DNA of 64,000 nt from Geobacteraceae bacterium (GTDB lineage: Bacteria; Desulfobacterota; Desulfuromonadia; Geobacterales; Pseudopelobacteraceae). Shown here one piece after another: positions 39,834-48,494 of the stretch (its first letter is position 1; each line of letters opens with the position of its first letter). The stretch spans positions 46,114 through 110,113 of the forward strand of contig JAJTBI010000001.1 in assembly GCA_021286935.1 (NCBI GenBank), written 5' to 3'. The translations under genes were made by a program, and so were the position numbers. The notes beneath the pieces are model-generated. The model was not told where the DNA came from. It ran no database searches and saw nothing but the letters and a program-made list of their open reading frames with translations.

Positions 39834-40775
39834 CTAGCCCAGTTTTTCAGCAACCCGCAACTTGGCGCTGCGTGCGCGAGGGTTGCGGTCAGTCTCTTCT
39901 GCTCCGGCAATGATCGGCCGTCCGGTCAGGATGCGCAGGTGCGGCTTTTTGTTGCAGACGCAGTACGGCATCCTGGGTGGACAGGTGCATCCGGTTGCAG
40001 CCTCACGAAACAGGTGCTTCACGATCCGATCCTCAAGGGAGTGGAACGAGATCACAGCAATACGACCTCCCGGTTTCAGGGCTGCTATTCCTGCAGTAAC
40101 ACCCTGCTGTACCTGCTCAAGCTCCTGATTGACCGCGATCCGTAATCCCTGAAACGTACGTGTTGCCGGGTGAATCCGGTCTTCGTGAAAACGTCGTGGA
40201 ATGGTGCCGGCCACAAGATCAGCCAATTGAAGCGTGGTGCTAATCGGCGTTTCCTGGCGGACCTGCACGATTCTTTGGGCTATTTTACGTGCCCAGCGTT
40301 CTTCGCCAAACTCCTTGATGATCTGCTCCAACTTCTGTTCTGAGCATTCCTGCAGCAGATCCGCAGCAGAGTCACCACAGGTGCGATCCATCCGCATATC
40401 CAGGGGGCCGTCAAGCCGGAAGCTGAAGCCCCGCTCATCGGTATCCAGTTGGTGTGACGACACACCGAGATCCAGCAACAGGCCGTCCAGGGCGTTGATA
40501 CCTTCTCTTTTCAACAGCTCGGCCAGATCTCCAAAGCTGCCTTGTAACGGTTTGAAGCTGGAGCCAAAACGACGAAGCCGTTCTGATGCGGCGGCCAGGG
40601 CTGACTGATCCCGATCAATGCCGATTAACAGGCCATCCGGCCCAATTTTTTCCAGAATCAGCTCGCTGTGGCCTCCGCCACCCAGGGTGCCATCCAGATA
40701 GATACCGCCGGGGCGAGGGGCCAGTTGCTCAATAACTTCTTGGGCCAGCACTGACAGGTGATGAAATTCCTCCAT
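39834..40775 (-). CDS. rsmH: 16S rRNA (cytosine-1402-N4)-methyltransferase
   Basis: 313 residues. [19 protein letters not shown] is the typical start, [16 protein letters not shown] the SAM-binding loop, [13 protein letters not shown] the active-site motif, and [16 protein letters not shown] the C-terminal signature. Methylates C1402 in the ribosomal P site. It directly follows mraZ with no gap. Confidence 0.97.
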   Translation of the reverse strand: MEEFHHLSVLAQEVIEQLAPRPGGIYLDGTLGGGGHSELILEKIGPDGLLIGIDRDQSALAAASERLRRFGSSFKPLQGSFGDLAELLKREGINALDGLLLDLGVSSHQLDTDERGFSFRLDGPLDMRMDRTCGDSAADLLQECSEQKLEQIIKEFGEERWARKIAQRIVQVRQETPISTTLQLADLVAGTIPRRFHEDRIHPATRTFQGLRIAVNQELEQVQQGVTAGIAALKPGGRIAVISFHSLEDRIVKHLFREAATGCTCPPRMPYCVCNKKPHLRILTGRPIIAGAEETDRNPRARSAKLRVAEKLG

Positions 40776-41255
40776 CTATATGCCGAGTGCTGCAAGTGCA
40801 GCTGAATCCTGCGGGAAGTTGTGCTCATCCTGGGCGTTAACACGGGTATAGATCTCTTTTGCCCAGATATCGAAGCGCTTGCCCATCCCGACAAAATACA
40901 GGTCACGATCGAGAGCCGCATGGAGCCGGAGTGCCGGAGGAATCAATACCCGCCCAAGTTTATCGGTGGAACACTCCTGGGCCGGTCCCAGTATCAAACG
41001 TTTAAGGCTATTCAGTTGCGCAAGAGGCTGTTCGCCTTCGTTGGCATTGATCTTTTTTTCCAGTTCCTGCCATTCAGAATAGGGATACACCGAGAGACCA
41101 CGGCCATAACTGCCATCTTCAAATGCAACGGGAGATGCCTTGGTGATGACAAAACGCTCGTCACCAAACTCCGCTACCAACAGTTCCCGGAATCTTACCG
41201 GGATGCTGGTGCGCCCTTTTGCGTCGATGGTAGTCAGGCTTTCGCCACCAAACAT
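40776..41255 (-). CDS. mraZ: Transcriptional regulator MraZ
   Basis: 159 residues from the ATG at 41255: the family begins MFxGE and AAAGGGA precedes this codon. The GTG at 41282 is rejected since it lies inside the operator. Two SpoVT/AbrB-like repeats are seen, each with [14 protein letters not shown] or [13 protein letters not shown]. The DNA-binding protein represses its own dcw operon by binding direct repeats, here the three GTGG units at 41279-41303. Confidence 0.95.
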   Translation of the reverse strand: MFGGESLTTIDAKGRTSIPVRFRELLVAEFGDERFVITKASPVAFEDGSYGRGLSVYPYSEWQELEKKINANEGEQPLAQLNSLKRLILGPAQECSTDKLGRVLIPPALRLHAALDRDLYFVGMGKRFDIWAKEIYTRVNAQDEHNFPQDSAALAALGI

Positions 41256-41278
41256 GGCATCCCTTTCGTATCTCTTTG

Positions 41279-41303
41279 CCACTAATTTCCACTAATTTCC
41301 ACT
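41279..41303 (-). promoter_or_regulatory. MraZ operator: three GTGG direct repeats
   Basis: On the minus strand the unit GTGGAAATTA is repeated at exact 10-bp steps: GTGG cores at 41299-41302, 41289-41292 and 41279-41282. This is the arrangement bound by MraZ in other bacteria (direct repeats upstream of mraZ). It lies between the promoter and the mraZ start. Confidence 0.85.
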
Positions 41304-41313
41304 TTGTGGCAAA

Positions 41314-41341
41314 ACTATACCAGTAGTCAAGGAGCTGTCAA
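41314..41341 (-). promoter_or_regulatory. Sigma-70 promoter of the dcw cluster
   Basis: On the minus strand TTGACA (41336-41341) and TATAGT (41314-41319) are separated by 16 bases. The MraZ operator begins about 11 bp downstream, so bound MraZ would block initiation or early elongation. Confidence 0.8.
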
Positions 41342-41374
41342 GAACAAAACTTTCATCGTTTTGATTGTTTGGGC

Positions 41375-41402
41375 ATGAAAAAACGCCCGGTTAAGGGCGT
41401 TT
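41375..41402 (-). terminator. Intrinsic terminator behind the small gene at 41430
   Basis: AAACGCCC and GGGCGTTT form an 8-bp stem around a 6-nt loop (41381-41402). On the minus strand T6 follows, so it ends the transcript from rnpB and the small conserved gene before the dcw promoter. Confidence 0.8.
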
Positions 41403-41429
41403 AAAGTGTGTGGATTGAAAATAGGGGGG

Positions 41430-41774
41430 TTACTTCTTTTTGCGGCGATCCGCCAGGGAGACGACTTTCTGGCCTGCGTCGGCAGGAACAGTCTTTTGGA
41501 CTTCCTGAACCTGTTTTTCCAGCTGGCGCCGTTCCTCATCAAGGGGAGAGATCAGTTTTTCAAGGCGTAGCGGGGTGCCGCCCATGGTGAAGGGAGCCTC
41601 GTCCAGTTGTTCTTCGTCCAGAATCCAGGTGAAAACCTGCAATGGAAAGGTCAGTACCAGCAGCTTTACCTGCCACCAGCCAGCCTTGACATCAGGGCTG
41701 ATCTCTTCTGCCCGGGCGTAAAAGCCGGGTTTGTTGTCCACATGTACCAGTACCAGATCTGATTCTAAAATCAT
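41430..41774 (-). CDS. Conserved hypothetical protein
   Basis: 114 residues from the ATG at 41774, with AAGGA 7 bases upstream. A longer frame runs into rnpB and is rejected. The N-terminus reads MILESDLVLVHVDNKPGFYA, the middle has PLQVFTWILDEEQLDEAPFTMGG, followed by a charged helix and a basic tail LADRRKKK. No enzyme motif is seen. It looks like a small cytoplasmic beta-rich protein conserved in Geobacter relatives. Only 27 bp separate it from the 3' end of RNase P RNA. Confidence 0.75.
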   Translation of the reverse strand: MILESDLVLVHVDNKPGFYARAEEISPDVKAGWWQVKLLVLTFPLQVFTWILDEEQLDEAPFTMGGTPLRLEKLISPLDEERRQLEKQVQEVQKTVPADAGQKVVSLADRRKKK

Positions 41775-41800
41775 GGAATATTCCTTGTGAAATTTAAAAT

Positions 41801-42180
41801 ATTGGTTGGAGCAGGCCGTAAGCCGGGTTCTGTTCCTGTTGGCGGTTACCCGCGTACAGGTGACGATCATTCATCTAGGATCACCGTTACCGATGACCTC
41901 AAGCAACCAACCCGGAGACACGGGCGGGCCGCCCTTAACGCCTCCCTATTCGGTCTTGCTCCTGGCGGGGTTTACCTGGCATCCGATGTCACCACCGGAC
42001 CCGGTGAGCTCTTACCTCACCCTTTCACCCTTACCCGTCGAAACGGGCGGACTTCTCTCTGTGGCACTTTCCCTGGGGTCGCCCCCGCTGGTGATTACCC
42101 AGCGCCCTGCCCTGCGGAGCCCGGACTTTCCTCCCTCTGACGGTGTCAGACAGCGATCATCTGGCCTACTCCAACCAATC
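41801..42180 (-). ncRNA. rnpB: RNase P RNA, bacterial type A
   Basis: On the minus strand the conserved GGAGGAAAGTCCGGGCTCC, ACAGAA and CCCGGCTTAC segments and the GATGAATGATCGTC block are all present. The 5' end (near 42179) and 3' end (near 41801) pair over 17 bases with one G-U pair, forming a long P1 helix. It processes the 5' ends of tRNA precursors. Ends were placed from the P1 helix and may be off by a few bases. Confidence 0.93.
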
Positions 42181-42271
42181 TGTGGCAAACGGCCTTTCTT
42201 TGCCTCGGTTGCTACGCGTTTACGTTAGCGTGTTATATCCGGGACGGAAAGTATCCGTTTTCATCTTACTG

Positions 42272-42994
42272 TTACTCTGCTGCCGCCGGTTCCTGCTTCA
42301 GGATCAGAATACGTTGGCAATGGGGGCAGAAGTACATCTCATCACCTTTAAACAGGGTGTTGTACAACTGTGGTGGAAGTTGCATGTTGCAGCCCATGCA
42401 GGAACCATCGCGAGCTTCTGCCACGGCCTGGCCCCGGCGCTGATCGCGCAGTTGCGTGTAGCGGCGCACCAGATTGCTTGAAAGCTCTTTCACGATTACG
42501 TCACGCTTGGCAGTGGCAGCGTCAATAATGTCTTGCAGGGCGGTGATGGCAGCCTGCTTTTCATCGCTACCATTTTTAGTGCTGTCGGCAAGGGTGGCAA
42601 GTTCGGACTGGCAAGTGTCGATAGTGGCCTGTAGTTCTTCAATCCGGGTATCAATCTGCAGCTGTTGTTCTTCAAGGTCGCTCACCTGCTTGCGGGCAGC
42701 GGTAATCTCACGGCCAATAGCCTGAAATTCCTTGTTGGTACGAATCTCTTTCATGTTTGTTTCAGAGCGTTTGATATTTTCCTGCTCGGTGTGCATGGCG
42801 GCATCCAGGTCAGCCCTTTCGCGGCGCAGCTCAGTCATCTGGGTCTGATGCCCGGTAAGGGCTGACTGAACTGAAGCCAGAGCTTGCTCAAGCTCTGTAA
42901 TGTCCGCCTTGAGCGTCGTCTGCTCAGTTTTTTTACCGTCAATGGTCTGATCAATGCCTTGTAGCTCTTCCAGCAGGTCAAGTTTCTTTTTCAC
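42272..42994 (-). CDS. Coiled-coil zinc-ribbon protein (C4-type zinc ribbon family)
   Basis: 240 residues. A long antiparallel coiled coil occupies residues 1-185, then DGSCMGCNMQLPPQ and MYFCPHCQRIL give the four cysteines of a C-terminal zinc ribbon. This family (DUF164 type) is often encoded beside the nif3-like gene, as it is here with a gap of 29 bp. It may act with it or in RNA or stress metabolism; the role is unproven. Confidence 0.85.
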   Translation of the reverse strand: MKKKLDLLEELQGIDQTIDGKKTEQTTLKADITELEQALASVQSALTGHQTQMTELRRERADLDAAMHTEQENIKRSETNMKEIRTNKEFQAIGREITAARKQVSDLEEQQLQIDTRIEELQATIDTCQSELATLADSTKNGSDEKQAAITALQDIIDAATAKRDVIVKELSSNLVRRYTQLRDQRRGQAVAEARDGSCMGCNMQLPPQLYNTLFKGDEMYFCPHCQRILILKQEPAAAE

Positions 42995-43023
42995 TTCTGA
43001 CTCCTTGTTTGAAATGCGGTCTT

Positions 43024-44154
43024 CTAGAGATGCCTGGTTATGGTCCTGAATGGGTCCTGTTCACAGTCTGCAGTGAGTATTTCTATCGTATGGCCAGCCT
43101 GATGCAGTGCGTTGGTAAGGAAATCACGTATAGCTGCCACCATGAGGATCTCGGTGCCAAAGTGTCCTGCATCCACCAGGGCGATTCCTTGGGCCTCTGC
43201 CTCACGTGCCTCATGGTATTTTACGTCGCCGGTCAACAGCAGATCAGCGCCAGCGCGGATAGCATCCCGTAGCAGCGAGGCACCGCTGCCGCTGCAGAGG
43301 GCAATCTTTTGTATCATTCCAGCCGGATCGCCTACAAAACGGACGGATCTACATTCCAGTCTCTCTGCCAGGTTTGCAGCCCAGTCTGCCAGCCTGACCG
43401 GCTCTGTCAGTGAGCCGATTCTTCCCAGCCCCTTTGGCGGGGCTTCGTTCAGCAGGGGATAGCAATCAAAGGCCGGTTCTTCGTAGGGGTGTACCGCCAG
43501 CAGCGTGCGGATTGCTTTAGAAAGCTGATCGCGTCGTAGCAGTAGTTCAAGTCGTTGCTCTGCCACTTTTACCAGTTTGCCAATGGTGCCAATGGTCGGC
43601 TGTGCCCCGGCAAGGGGGAGGAAGGTGCCTTCACCAGCAGTGCTAAAGGAGCAATCCTGATAGTTTCCAATCGATTCTGTATGGGGTAACAATGCCGCAC
43701 GGACTGTTGCCAGTTGTTCTTCTGGAACAAACACAACCAGTTTGATCAGCTCGTCCCGTCCGGTAACCTTGAGCGGTCGGGTCTGTTCAAGGCCGATGCG
43801 CTTTGCCAACAGGTCATTTAATCCATCTTGTGCAATATCATAGTTGGTATGCATGGCCAACAGGGCCAGGTTATTCTGGGCTGCCTTGAGTATGCTGCTA
43901 CCGGTGGTGGTTGAAGAGGTTATCTGACGGAGCGGAGAGAAGATCAGGGGGTGGTGGGTAATCAGCAGGTCGCAGTTGCTGTTGATGGCGGAGGTGATGA
44001 CCTGGGGGAGCGGGTCAAGTGCCACCATGATGCGTGTTATCTCTGTTGCCGGATTTCCCAGCTGAAGCCCTACGTTGTCCCATTCTTCAGCCAGTGCAAA
44101 AGGGTATTTTTTGTTAATGATTCCGGTTATGTCTGATAGTTTTAAATTGGTCAT
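43024..44154 (-). CDS. Nif3-like dinuclear metal centre hexameric protein
   Basis: 376 residues from the ATG at 44154. A longer frame begins inside the tRNA and is rejected. The ribosome site is weak. Metal-binding motifs are visible: LLITHHPLIF, LLAMHTNYDIAQDGLND and, near the C-terminus, LLTGDVKYHEAREAEAQGIALVDAGHFGTE. The roughly 100-residue insert in the middle (VVFVPEEQLATVRAALLPHTES) resembles the PII-like domain of longer Nif3 family members. The function of the family is not settled; GTP cyclohydrolase-like activity has been suggested. It is not a nitrogen fixation gene despite the name. Confidence 0.9.
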   Translation of the reverse strand: MTNLKLSDITGIINKKYPFALAEEWDNVGLQLGNPATEITRIMVALDPLPQVITSAINSNCDLLITHHPLIFSPLRQITSSTTTGSSILKAAQNNLALLAMHTNYDIAQDGLNDLLAKRIGLEQTRPLKVTGRDELIKLVVFVPEEQLATVRAALLPHTESIGNYQDCSFSTAGEGTFLPLAGAQPTIGTIGKLVKVAEQRLELLLRRDQLSKAIRTLLAVHPYEEPAFDCYPLLNEAPPKGLGRIGSLTEPVRLADWAANLAERLECRSVRFVGDPAGMIQKIALCSGSGASLLRDAIRAGADLLLTGDVKYHEAREAEAQGIALVDAGHFGTEILMVAAIRDFLTNALHQAGHTIEILTADCEQDPFRTITRHL

Positions 44155-44166
44155 GCCATATAAATG

Positions 44167-44200
44167 AAAAGAGTGCATCCTGGTGAGATGCACTCTTTTT
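44167..44200 (-). terminator. Terminator between the CAU tRNA and nif3-like gene
   Basis: A perfect 12-13 bp stem (AAAAGAGTGCATC with GATGCACTCTTTT) around a 7-nt loop, followed on the minus strand by a T-rich run. It lies 70 nt behind the tRNA and 13 nt before the nif3-like ATG. Confidence 0.8.
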
Positions 44201-44271
44201 GACCTATGGTCGTTATTAATCGGTAATTGTTTGACCGCATCCGGTCTGAACCTCTGCTGGGGGGATTGGTA

Positions 44272-44348
44272 TGGTGGGCCCACCAGGACTCGAACCTGGG
44301 ACCAACCGGTTATGAGCCGGTGGCTCTAGCCAACTGAGCTATAGGCCC
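44272..44348 (-). tRNA. tRNA with CAU anticodon (probably Ile2, possibly elongator Met)
   Basis: 77 nt with encoded CCA. The acceptor stem pairs GGGCCTA with TGGGCCC, the D-arm, TTGG D-loop, anticodon CAU (44312-44314) and GGTTCGAGTCC T-arm are all regular. The anticodon loop CTCATAA and the sequence after it resemble isoleucine-2 tRNAs, in which CAU is modified to lysidine-AU. An elongator methionine identity cannot be ruled out. Confidence 0.88.
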
Positions 44349-44363
44349 GTGCAGCAAATTATA

Positions 44364-44393
44364 TTAATACAGCGGTGTTGCTCTGTATGTCAA
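44364..44393 (-). promoter_or_regulatory. Sigma-70 promoter of the CAU tRNA
   Basis: TTGACA at 44388-44393 and TATTAA at 44364-44369 on the minus strand, spacer 18, about 16 bp before the tRNA 5' end. Confidence 0.7.
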
Positions 44394-44404
44394 GGCATTT
44401 CAGG

Positions 44405-44968
44405 TCAGGCGCGGCTGACAAACCTGCCTTCACGGGTATCGACCTTGATCTTTACGCCATTTTCAAGGTAGGGAGGGACCTTTAGCTTTAGGCCGGTTTC
44501 AAGGATAGCATCCTTGGTCTCTGCCGTTGCAGTCGCATTTTTGATGACCGGTGCTGTTTCGGTAACGGTCAGTTCAACCACCATTGGTGGCTCTGCCATG
44601 ACCATACGGCCTTGGAAAAGCCCCAAGGTTACTTCGGTTCCCTCCAACAGGTAGGGTGAAATGGCAGAAAAAGCCGCCTCTTCCATCTCAAACTGCTCAT
44701 AATTTTCCATATCCATAAAGACACCGCGATCACCATCGGCATAGAGAAACTGTCCTTTGTGGCGCTCGTAATCTGCCTCATCCACCTTATCGCCGGAACG
44801 GAAGGTGCGATCAAGTACCTGGGCGGTTAACAGGTTGCGATAGCGGGTCTTGACCATGGTGTTGGCACCACGGGCCGAGGGGGATTGGACAGTGACATCA
44901 ATCAGCAGGCAGGGGGCGCCATCCAGTTGAATCACCAGTCCCTTCTTAAAGTCAGAGGTGGTAAGCAT
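44405..44968 (-). CDS. efpL: Elongation factor P-like protein (EfpL/YeiP type)
   Basis: 187 residues. The three beta-barrel domains of EF-P are present. The tip loop reads SPSARGANT with Arg33 at the position where canonical EF-P has a modified lysine, matching the EfpL (YeiP) branch. VFMDMENYEQF and the C-terminal TGLKLKVPPYLENGVKIKVDTREGRFVSRA are family blocks. It relieves ribosome stalling at proline motifs. No canonical EF-P gene or EpmA/EpmB gene lies nearby. AAGGAGT precedes the ATG. Confidence 0.88.
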   Translation of the reverse strand: MLTTSDFKKGLVIQLDGAPCLLIDVTVQSPSARGANTMVKTRYRNLLTAQVLDRTFRSGDKVDEADYERHKGQFLYADGDRGVFMDMENYEQFEMEEAAFSAISPYLLEGTEVTLGLFQGRMVMAEPPMVVELTVTETAPVIKNATATAETKDAILETGLKLKVPPYLENGVKIKVDTREGRFVSRA

Positions 44969-45021
44969 TGCAACAACTCCTTCATGGGAATAAATAGGGG
45001 CACATCATAGCTGGTTGAATA

Positions 45022-45062
45022 AAAAAACACCAGCCCTTCAACGGTGTCAATGGGCTGGTGTT
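45022..45062 (-). terminator. Intrinsic terminator behind the ankyrin gene
   Basis: AACACCAGCCC pairs with GGGCTGGTGTT around a 13-nt loop, followed on the minus strand by T7. Confidence 0.85.
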
Positions 45063-45092
45063 GGCTATTGTCTACAGCTTGCGGCGGGATAA

Positions 45093-45515
45093 TCAGGCGT
45101 TTCCTGCTTTGGTACGCTCTGCTTTTTTGAGCAGGGTTGCGGCAACCGGATGGCTGTTGTTTTCAGCATACAATACGGCTGTATTACCGCACTTGGTTTT
45201 TGCACGGGGATCAGCTCCACCTTCCAGCAGTGCCTGCACCGTCAGGTTGCAGCCATAGATGGCGGCCAGCATCAGCGGGGTGTGGCCGTCACGGTCACGG
45301 GCGTCAACCTCGGCTCCTTTTTCGATCAGCATTTTGACGATTTCCGTATTGCCGTTGGCAGCCGCGTAGTGCAGGGCGGTCTTGCCCTTGTCGCTGGAGG
45401 CGGTGATGTCAGCACCACGGTGCAGCAGGTCTCTGACACTATCAAGCTGACCCTGTTTGGAGGCGCAGATCAGTTGGGTGTGGCCGTTACGATCCTTGGC
45501 ATTTACGTTCTCCAT
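45093..45515 (-). CDS. Ankyrin repeat protein
   Basis: 140 residues from the ATG at 45515 (GGAGG 8 bases upstream). It contains four ankyrin repeats with the GxTxLxxAxxxGxxxxVxxLLxxGA pattern: DRNGHTQLICASKQG, DKGKTALHYAAANGNTEIVK, DRDGHTPLMLAAIYGCNLTV and a shorter last one (TKCGNTAVLYAENNSHPVA). No signal peptide or other domain. It probably binds a protein partner in the cytoplasm. Partner unknown. Confidence 0.88.
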   Translation of the reverse strand: MENVNAKDRNGHTQLICASKQGQLDSVRDLLHRGADITASSDKGKTALHYAAANGNTEIVKMLIEKGAEVDARDRDGHTPLMLAAIYGCNLTVQALLEGGADPRAKTKCGNTAVLYAENNSHPVAATLLKKAERTKAGNA

Positions 45516-46024
45516 TGGTTTTTCCTCCCTTTGCATGAAATGAGTGAGCTGACTACGTTGGGGTAACTGTTGTTACCGGGGCGGGATGTAAAGCAGGCTG
45601 CCATGTCAGTGATACATGCGGTGGAATTATGATCTTTGTTGGGCGAACAAGTCTTGCTTAAGCGCAGAATAAGAGAAACAAGGGGGTACACAGGGGATGT
45701 AGAATTGGCGCTATTCCAACCAAAGGCTCCCGGGGGGGCTAGTGCCAACCTAAGGCACGCCGTCATGGCCAGCAGTAGGGGGATAGCTGCTGCCATGACG
45801 ACAAAAGACGCTATGTCTGCGGCCTGATCCACCATGGACACCTGCCGTGACAATAAAAGTAAGCGAAGAGGTACTCTATATAGCATAGGTTCTCTGTCGC
45901 TGAAACTAAAAATACGCCACACAAAAACTGCTTTTTAGTGCCGCTCCCTTGCCCCCGAAGCGATCTCAAGGTATAGAAGAGAATACAGTTACTTGTAATT
46001 TTTAACTCACCGGGAGGCGTCAAC
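45516..46024. other. 509-bp gap without a convincing gene
   Basis: Minus- and plus-strand reading frames exist, the longest being 139 codons on the minus strand, but none has a ribosome site or family-like sequence. The region contains a G-tract near 45732, and the last 80 bp hold an AT-rich promoter-like stretch for the gene at 46025. It may hold a decayed gene. I see nothing firm. Confidence 0.4.
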
Positions 46025-46462
46025 ATGAAAAAGTTGTTTTGTGCCATGGCTTTACTGTTGGTTTGGGCAGCCTCTGCCCAGGCTGCAACAGTCTACCTGA
46101 ACGATGGTGGTACGATTAAAGCCAAGCGGGTCTGGCGTGAAAAAGGGAAAATAGTGGTACTGGTTAACCGGGATTCCATAACCAGTTTTACCTCCGGGGA
46201 GGTTAACCTGAAAAAAACCTTTCCCCTCCGTAAAAAGAGGGTGAAGCGGGTTGCTGCTACTCCGGCTGTCTCCACGACAGCACCTGCTACTCCTGTGACA
46301 GGTGCCGTTCCTTCGGCACAACCTGCCAAGGCTAAGACGGATAAGAAAATTTCACTTCCAAGTCTGCCCAATAAGTTGCCAGAGCGCTCCATTCCGCAGG
46401 GATCAGAAGAAGGAGCGATACGCAAACAAAAACGTGAGATGGAAGAGCGGATGAAAGAGTAG
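46025..46462 (+). CDS. Small secreted basic protein
   Basis: 145 residues. A signal peptide (MKKLFCAMALLLVWAASAQA) is followed by ATVYLNDGGTIKAKRVWREKGKIVVLVNRDS, a short beta-rich repeat seen in many Geobacter secreted proteins, a Ser/Thr/Ala/Pro-rich linker and a charged C-terminus. Function unknown; periplasmic location is likely. GGGAGG stands 8 bases before the ATG. Confidence 0.78.
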   Translation: MKKLFCAMALLLVWAASAQAATVYLNDGGTIKAKRVWREKGKIVVLVNRDSITSFTSGEVNLKKTFPLRKKRVKRVAATPAVSTTAPATPVTGAVPSAQPAKAKTDKKISLPSLPNKLPERSIPQGSEEGAIRKQKREMEERMKE

Positions 46463-46467
46463 TGACT

Positions 46468-47271
46468 TTAGTGCGATATGAGTAACGGCACCGGTGCCTT
46501 GGTCAGCAGTTCATGCGTCAAGGGGCTCAGCACCGGTGCCCGGTTTGATTTGTAAGCGAATCCGCCCAGGACCATCAGGTCAACCCTTTCCATGGCTGCG
46601 CGTTCCAGTAGCAGCTCTGTTACGTTGCCTTTCTGCAGGGGGATGGCTTCAGTGCGGCATGCTATCCGGTGGCGGGCAAGGTGTTGTTGCAGTCTGGACA
46701 TGGCCTGCTCTTCTAACGCCTGTTCAGTGTGGTTGGTGACACCTGCAATAATTGAGACGTCAGCAGCGGTACGGAGAAACGGCAAGGCATCGTGAACAGC
46801 TCTAACGGATTCTCTTCCGCTTTTCCAGGCCACCATAATCCGTTCGCCAAACCGGTAAATTTCGCCATTTGCAGGGAAGACGACAATTGGTCGTCCTGCC
46901 CCGAGAATCAGGCTTTCGTGAAAATCAAGGTTGGTTTTGCGGCTGTGTAACTGGGCAGGCTGCCCGACCAGAATGGTGTCGGCGTAGTAGCTGTGACTGG
47001 TAATCACTTGCGAAAGAGGCGTCCCGACAGTCGCCCAGTCAACCAGCAACCATTCTGCTTCAATACCGGCCTTTGAGGTGGCATTGATGAAGAACTCCCG
47101 TGCCTGGGCAAAGTCGGTCAGGTAGTCAGAGGTTGAGGCGTAGTGGGGATGGGTAATGACATACAGTCCCTTCAAACGTGCGCCATGACGGAGGGCAAGA
47201 TTGATGGCTGCCATCAATCTTGCTGTACATCCGGCACCTCTGTCCATATGAACGATGATGTCGGTCAGCAT
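46468..47271 (-). CDS. Universal stress protein (UspA family), tandem domain
   Basis: 267 residues, twice the single-domain length. The first half has DIIVHMDRGAGCTARLMAAINLA and the pattern HSYYADTILVGQPAQLHSR. The second half starts IMVAWKSGRESVRAVHDALPFL and ends MERVDLMVLGGFAYKSNRAPVL. The second domain has the nucleotide-binding-like Gly pattern; the first is degenerate. Cytoplasmic stress role is expected; no target can be named. Confidence 0.85.
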   Translation of the reverse strand: MLTDIIVHMDRGAGCTARLMAAINLALRHGARLKGLYVITHPHYASTSDYLTDFAQAREFFINATSKAGIEAEWLLVDWATVGTPLSQVITSHSYYADTILVGQPAQLHSRKTNLDFHESLILGAGRPIVVFPANGEIYRFGERIMVAWKSGRESVRAVHDALPFLRTAADVSIIAGVTNHTEQALEEQAMSRLQQHLARHRIACRTEAIPLQKGNVTELLLERAAMERVDLMVLGGFAYKSNRAPVLSPLTHELLTKAPVPLLISH

Positions 47272-47322
47272 CTGCTGTCCCCCCTATCTATTGCACAAAT
47301 CAGTACAAAGCTGGTGCTGGCA

Positions 47323-48303
47323 TCAGGCTACGCCCTTCAGCCAGCGTGCCACATCCTTTGCGTGGTAGGTGATAATTAGGTCTGCTCCGGCCCGTTTAAA
47401 GCCCAGCATGGTTTCCATGACCACCCGTTCTTCGTCGATCCAGCCGTTTGCCGCTGCACCTTTGATCATGCTGTATTCACCAGAGACATTATAGACCGCC
47501 AGCGGCATGGTGTATTCATTACGCAGATCGCGCAGAATATCTAGGTAGGGCAGCCCCGGTTTAACCATGATGATGTCAGCTCCTTCGTCAATATCCTGCT
47601 GTGCCTCGCGCAATGCTTCGCGTCTGTTTGCCGGGTCCATCTGGTAGGAACGCCGGTCCCCGAATTGCGGCGTTGATTCAGCTGCCTCGCGGAACGGGCC
47701 GTAGTAGCCTGATGCATATTTAACGGCGTAGCTCATAACCGGGATATGGCTGTAGCCATTCTCATCCAGGATCTGGCGGATGGCTCCGACCCGGCCATCC
47801 ATCATGTCAGAGGGGGCCACCATGTCGGCCCCCGCCCGGGCATGGGAGAGGGCTTCCTTTGCCAGCAGGTCAACGGTGGCATCGTTATCCACATCACCAT
47901 CTCTGATAATGCCGCAATGGCCGTGATCAGTATATTCACACAGGCAGACATCGGTAATTACTGCCAGGCCGGGGACTTCTTTTTTTATGGCCCTGATGGT
48001 CTCTTGAATAATGCCATGCTCGGCATAGGCATCGCTGCCAACGGCATCCTTTGTCTCGGGAATACCAAACAGAATAACCGCCGGTATGCCCAGGCCATGC
48101 GCTTCTTTGGCCTCTGTCACAATATGTTCGATAGATTGCTGGTAGATGCCCGGCATGGAAGATACTTCTTTTTTTATACCACTGCCAAAGGCGGAAAACA
48201 TGGGATAGATAAGGTCGTTAACTGAGAGGGCAGTCTCTCTAACCATCCGGCGGAAAACCTCTTTGCCTCGGATTCGACGAGCCCTGAAACGAGATGAAGA
48301 CAT
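47323..48303 (-). CDS. hemB: Porphobilinogen synthase (delta-aminolevulinic acid dehydratase)
   Basis: 326 residues. [14 protein letters not shown] holds the cysteine zinc site, [18 protein letters not shown] the first catalytic Lys and [12 protein letters not shown] the second. It joins two ALA molecules to porphobilinogen in haem synthesis, which fits a bacterium rich in cytochromes. It is divergent from the ompA-family gene. Confidence 0.97.
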   Translation of the reverse strand: MSSSRFRARRIRGKEVFRRMVRETALSVNDLIYPMFSAFGSGIKKEVSSMPGIYQQSIEHIVTEAKEAHGLGIPAVILFGIPETKDAVGSDAYAEHGIIQETIRAIKKEVPGLAVITDVCLCEYTDHGHCGIIRDGDVDNDATVDLLAKEALSHARAGADMVAPSDMMDGRVGAIRQILDENGYSHIPVMSYAVKYASGYYGPFREAAESTPQFGDRRSYQMDPANRREALREAQQDIDEGADIIMVKPGLPYLDILRDLRNEYTMPLAVYNVSGEYSMIKGAAANGWIDEERVVMETMLGFKRAGADLIITYHAKDVARWLKGVA

Positions 48304-48388
48304 ACGCTGGAACCTCCGATTTTACGCTTTTAGACCGCGTATGCATCATACAACGTCTGTTTTAACGAATGCAAGGCCAGCAGAGCGG

Positions 48389-48416
48389 TTGACAATAAAA
48401 AAAAGAGTGGTAAATA
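48389..48416 (+). promoter_or_regulatory. Sigma-70 promoter of the OmpA-family gene
   Basis: TTGACA (48389-48394) and TAAATA (48411-48416) with a 16-base A-rich spacer. The leader of roughly 70 nt ends in AAAGGAGGAG before the ATG. Confidence 0.65.
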
Positions 48417-48494
48417 TGAAAAACACTATGTTGCAAAATAAAAGAGCTGAATGGTTTTTATGGCATTTAGCCCTGGTAAAAGGAGGAGTGCAGA

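Noticed and set aside
45503..45922. 139-codon minus-strand frame in the 45.5-46.0 kb gap, with one hydrophobic stretch
   Set aside because: It overlaps the ankyrin gene start, has no ribosome site and shows no family-like or domain-like sequence.
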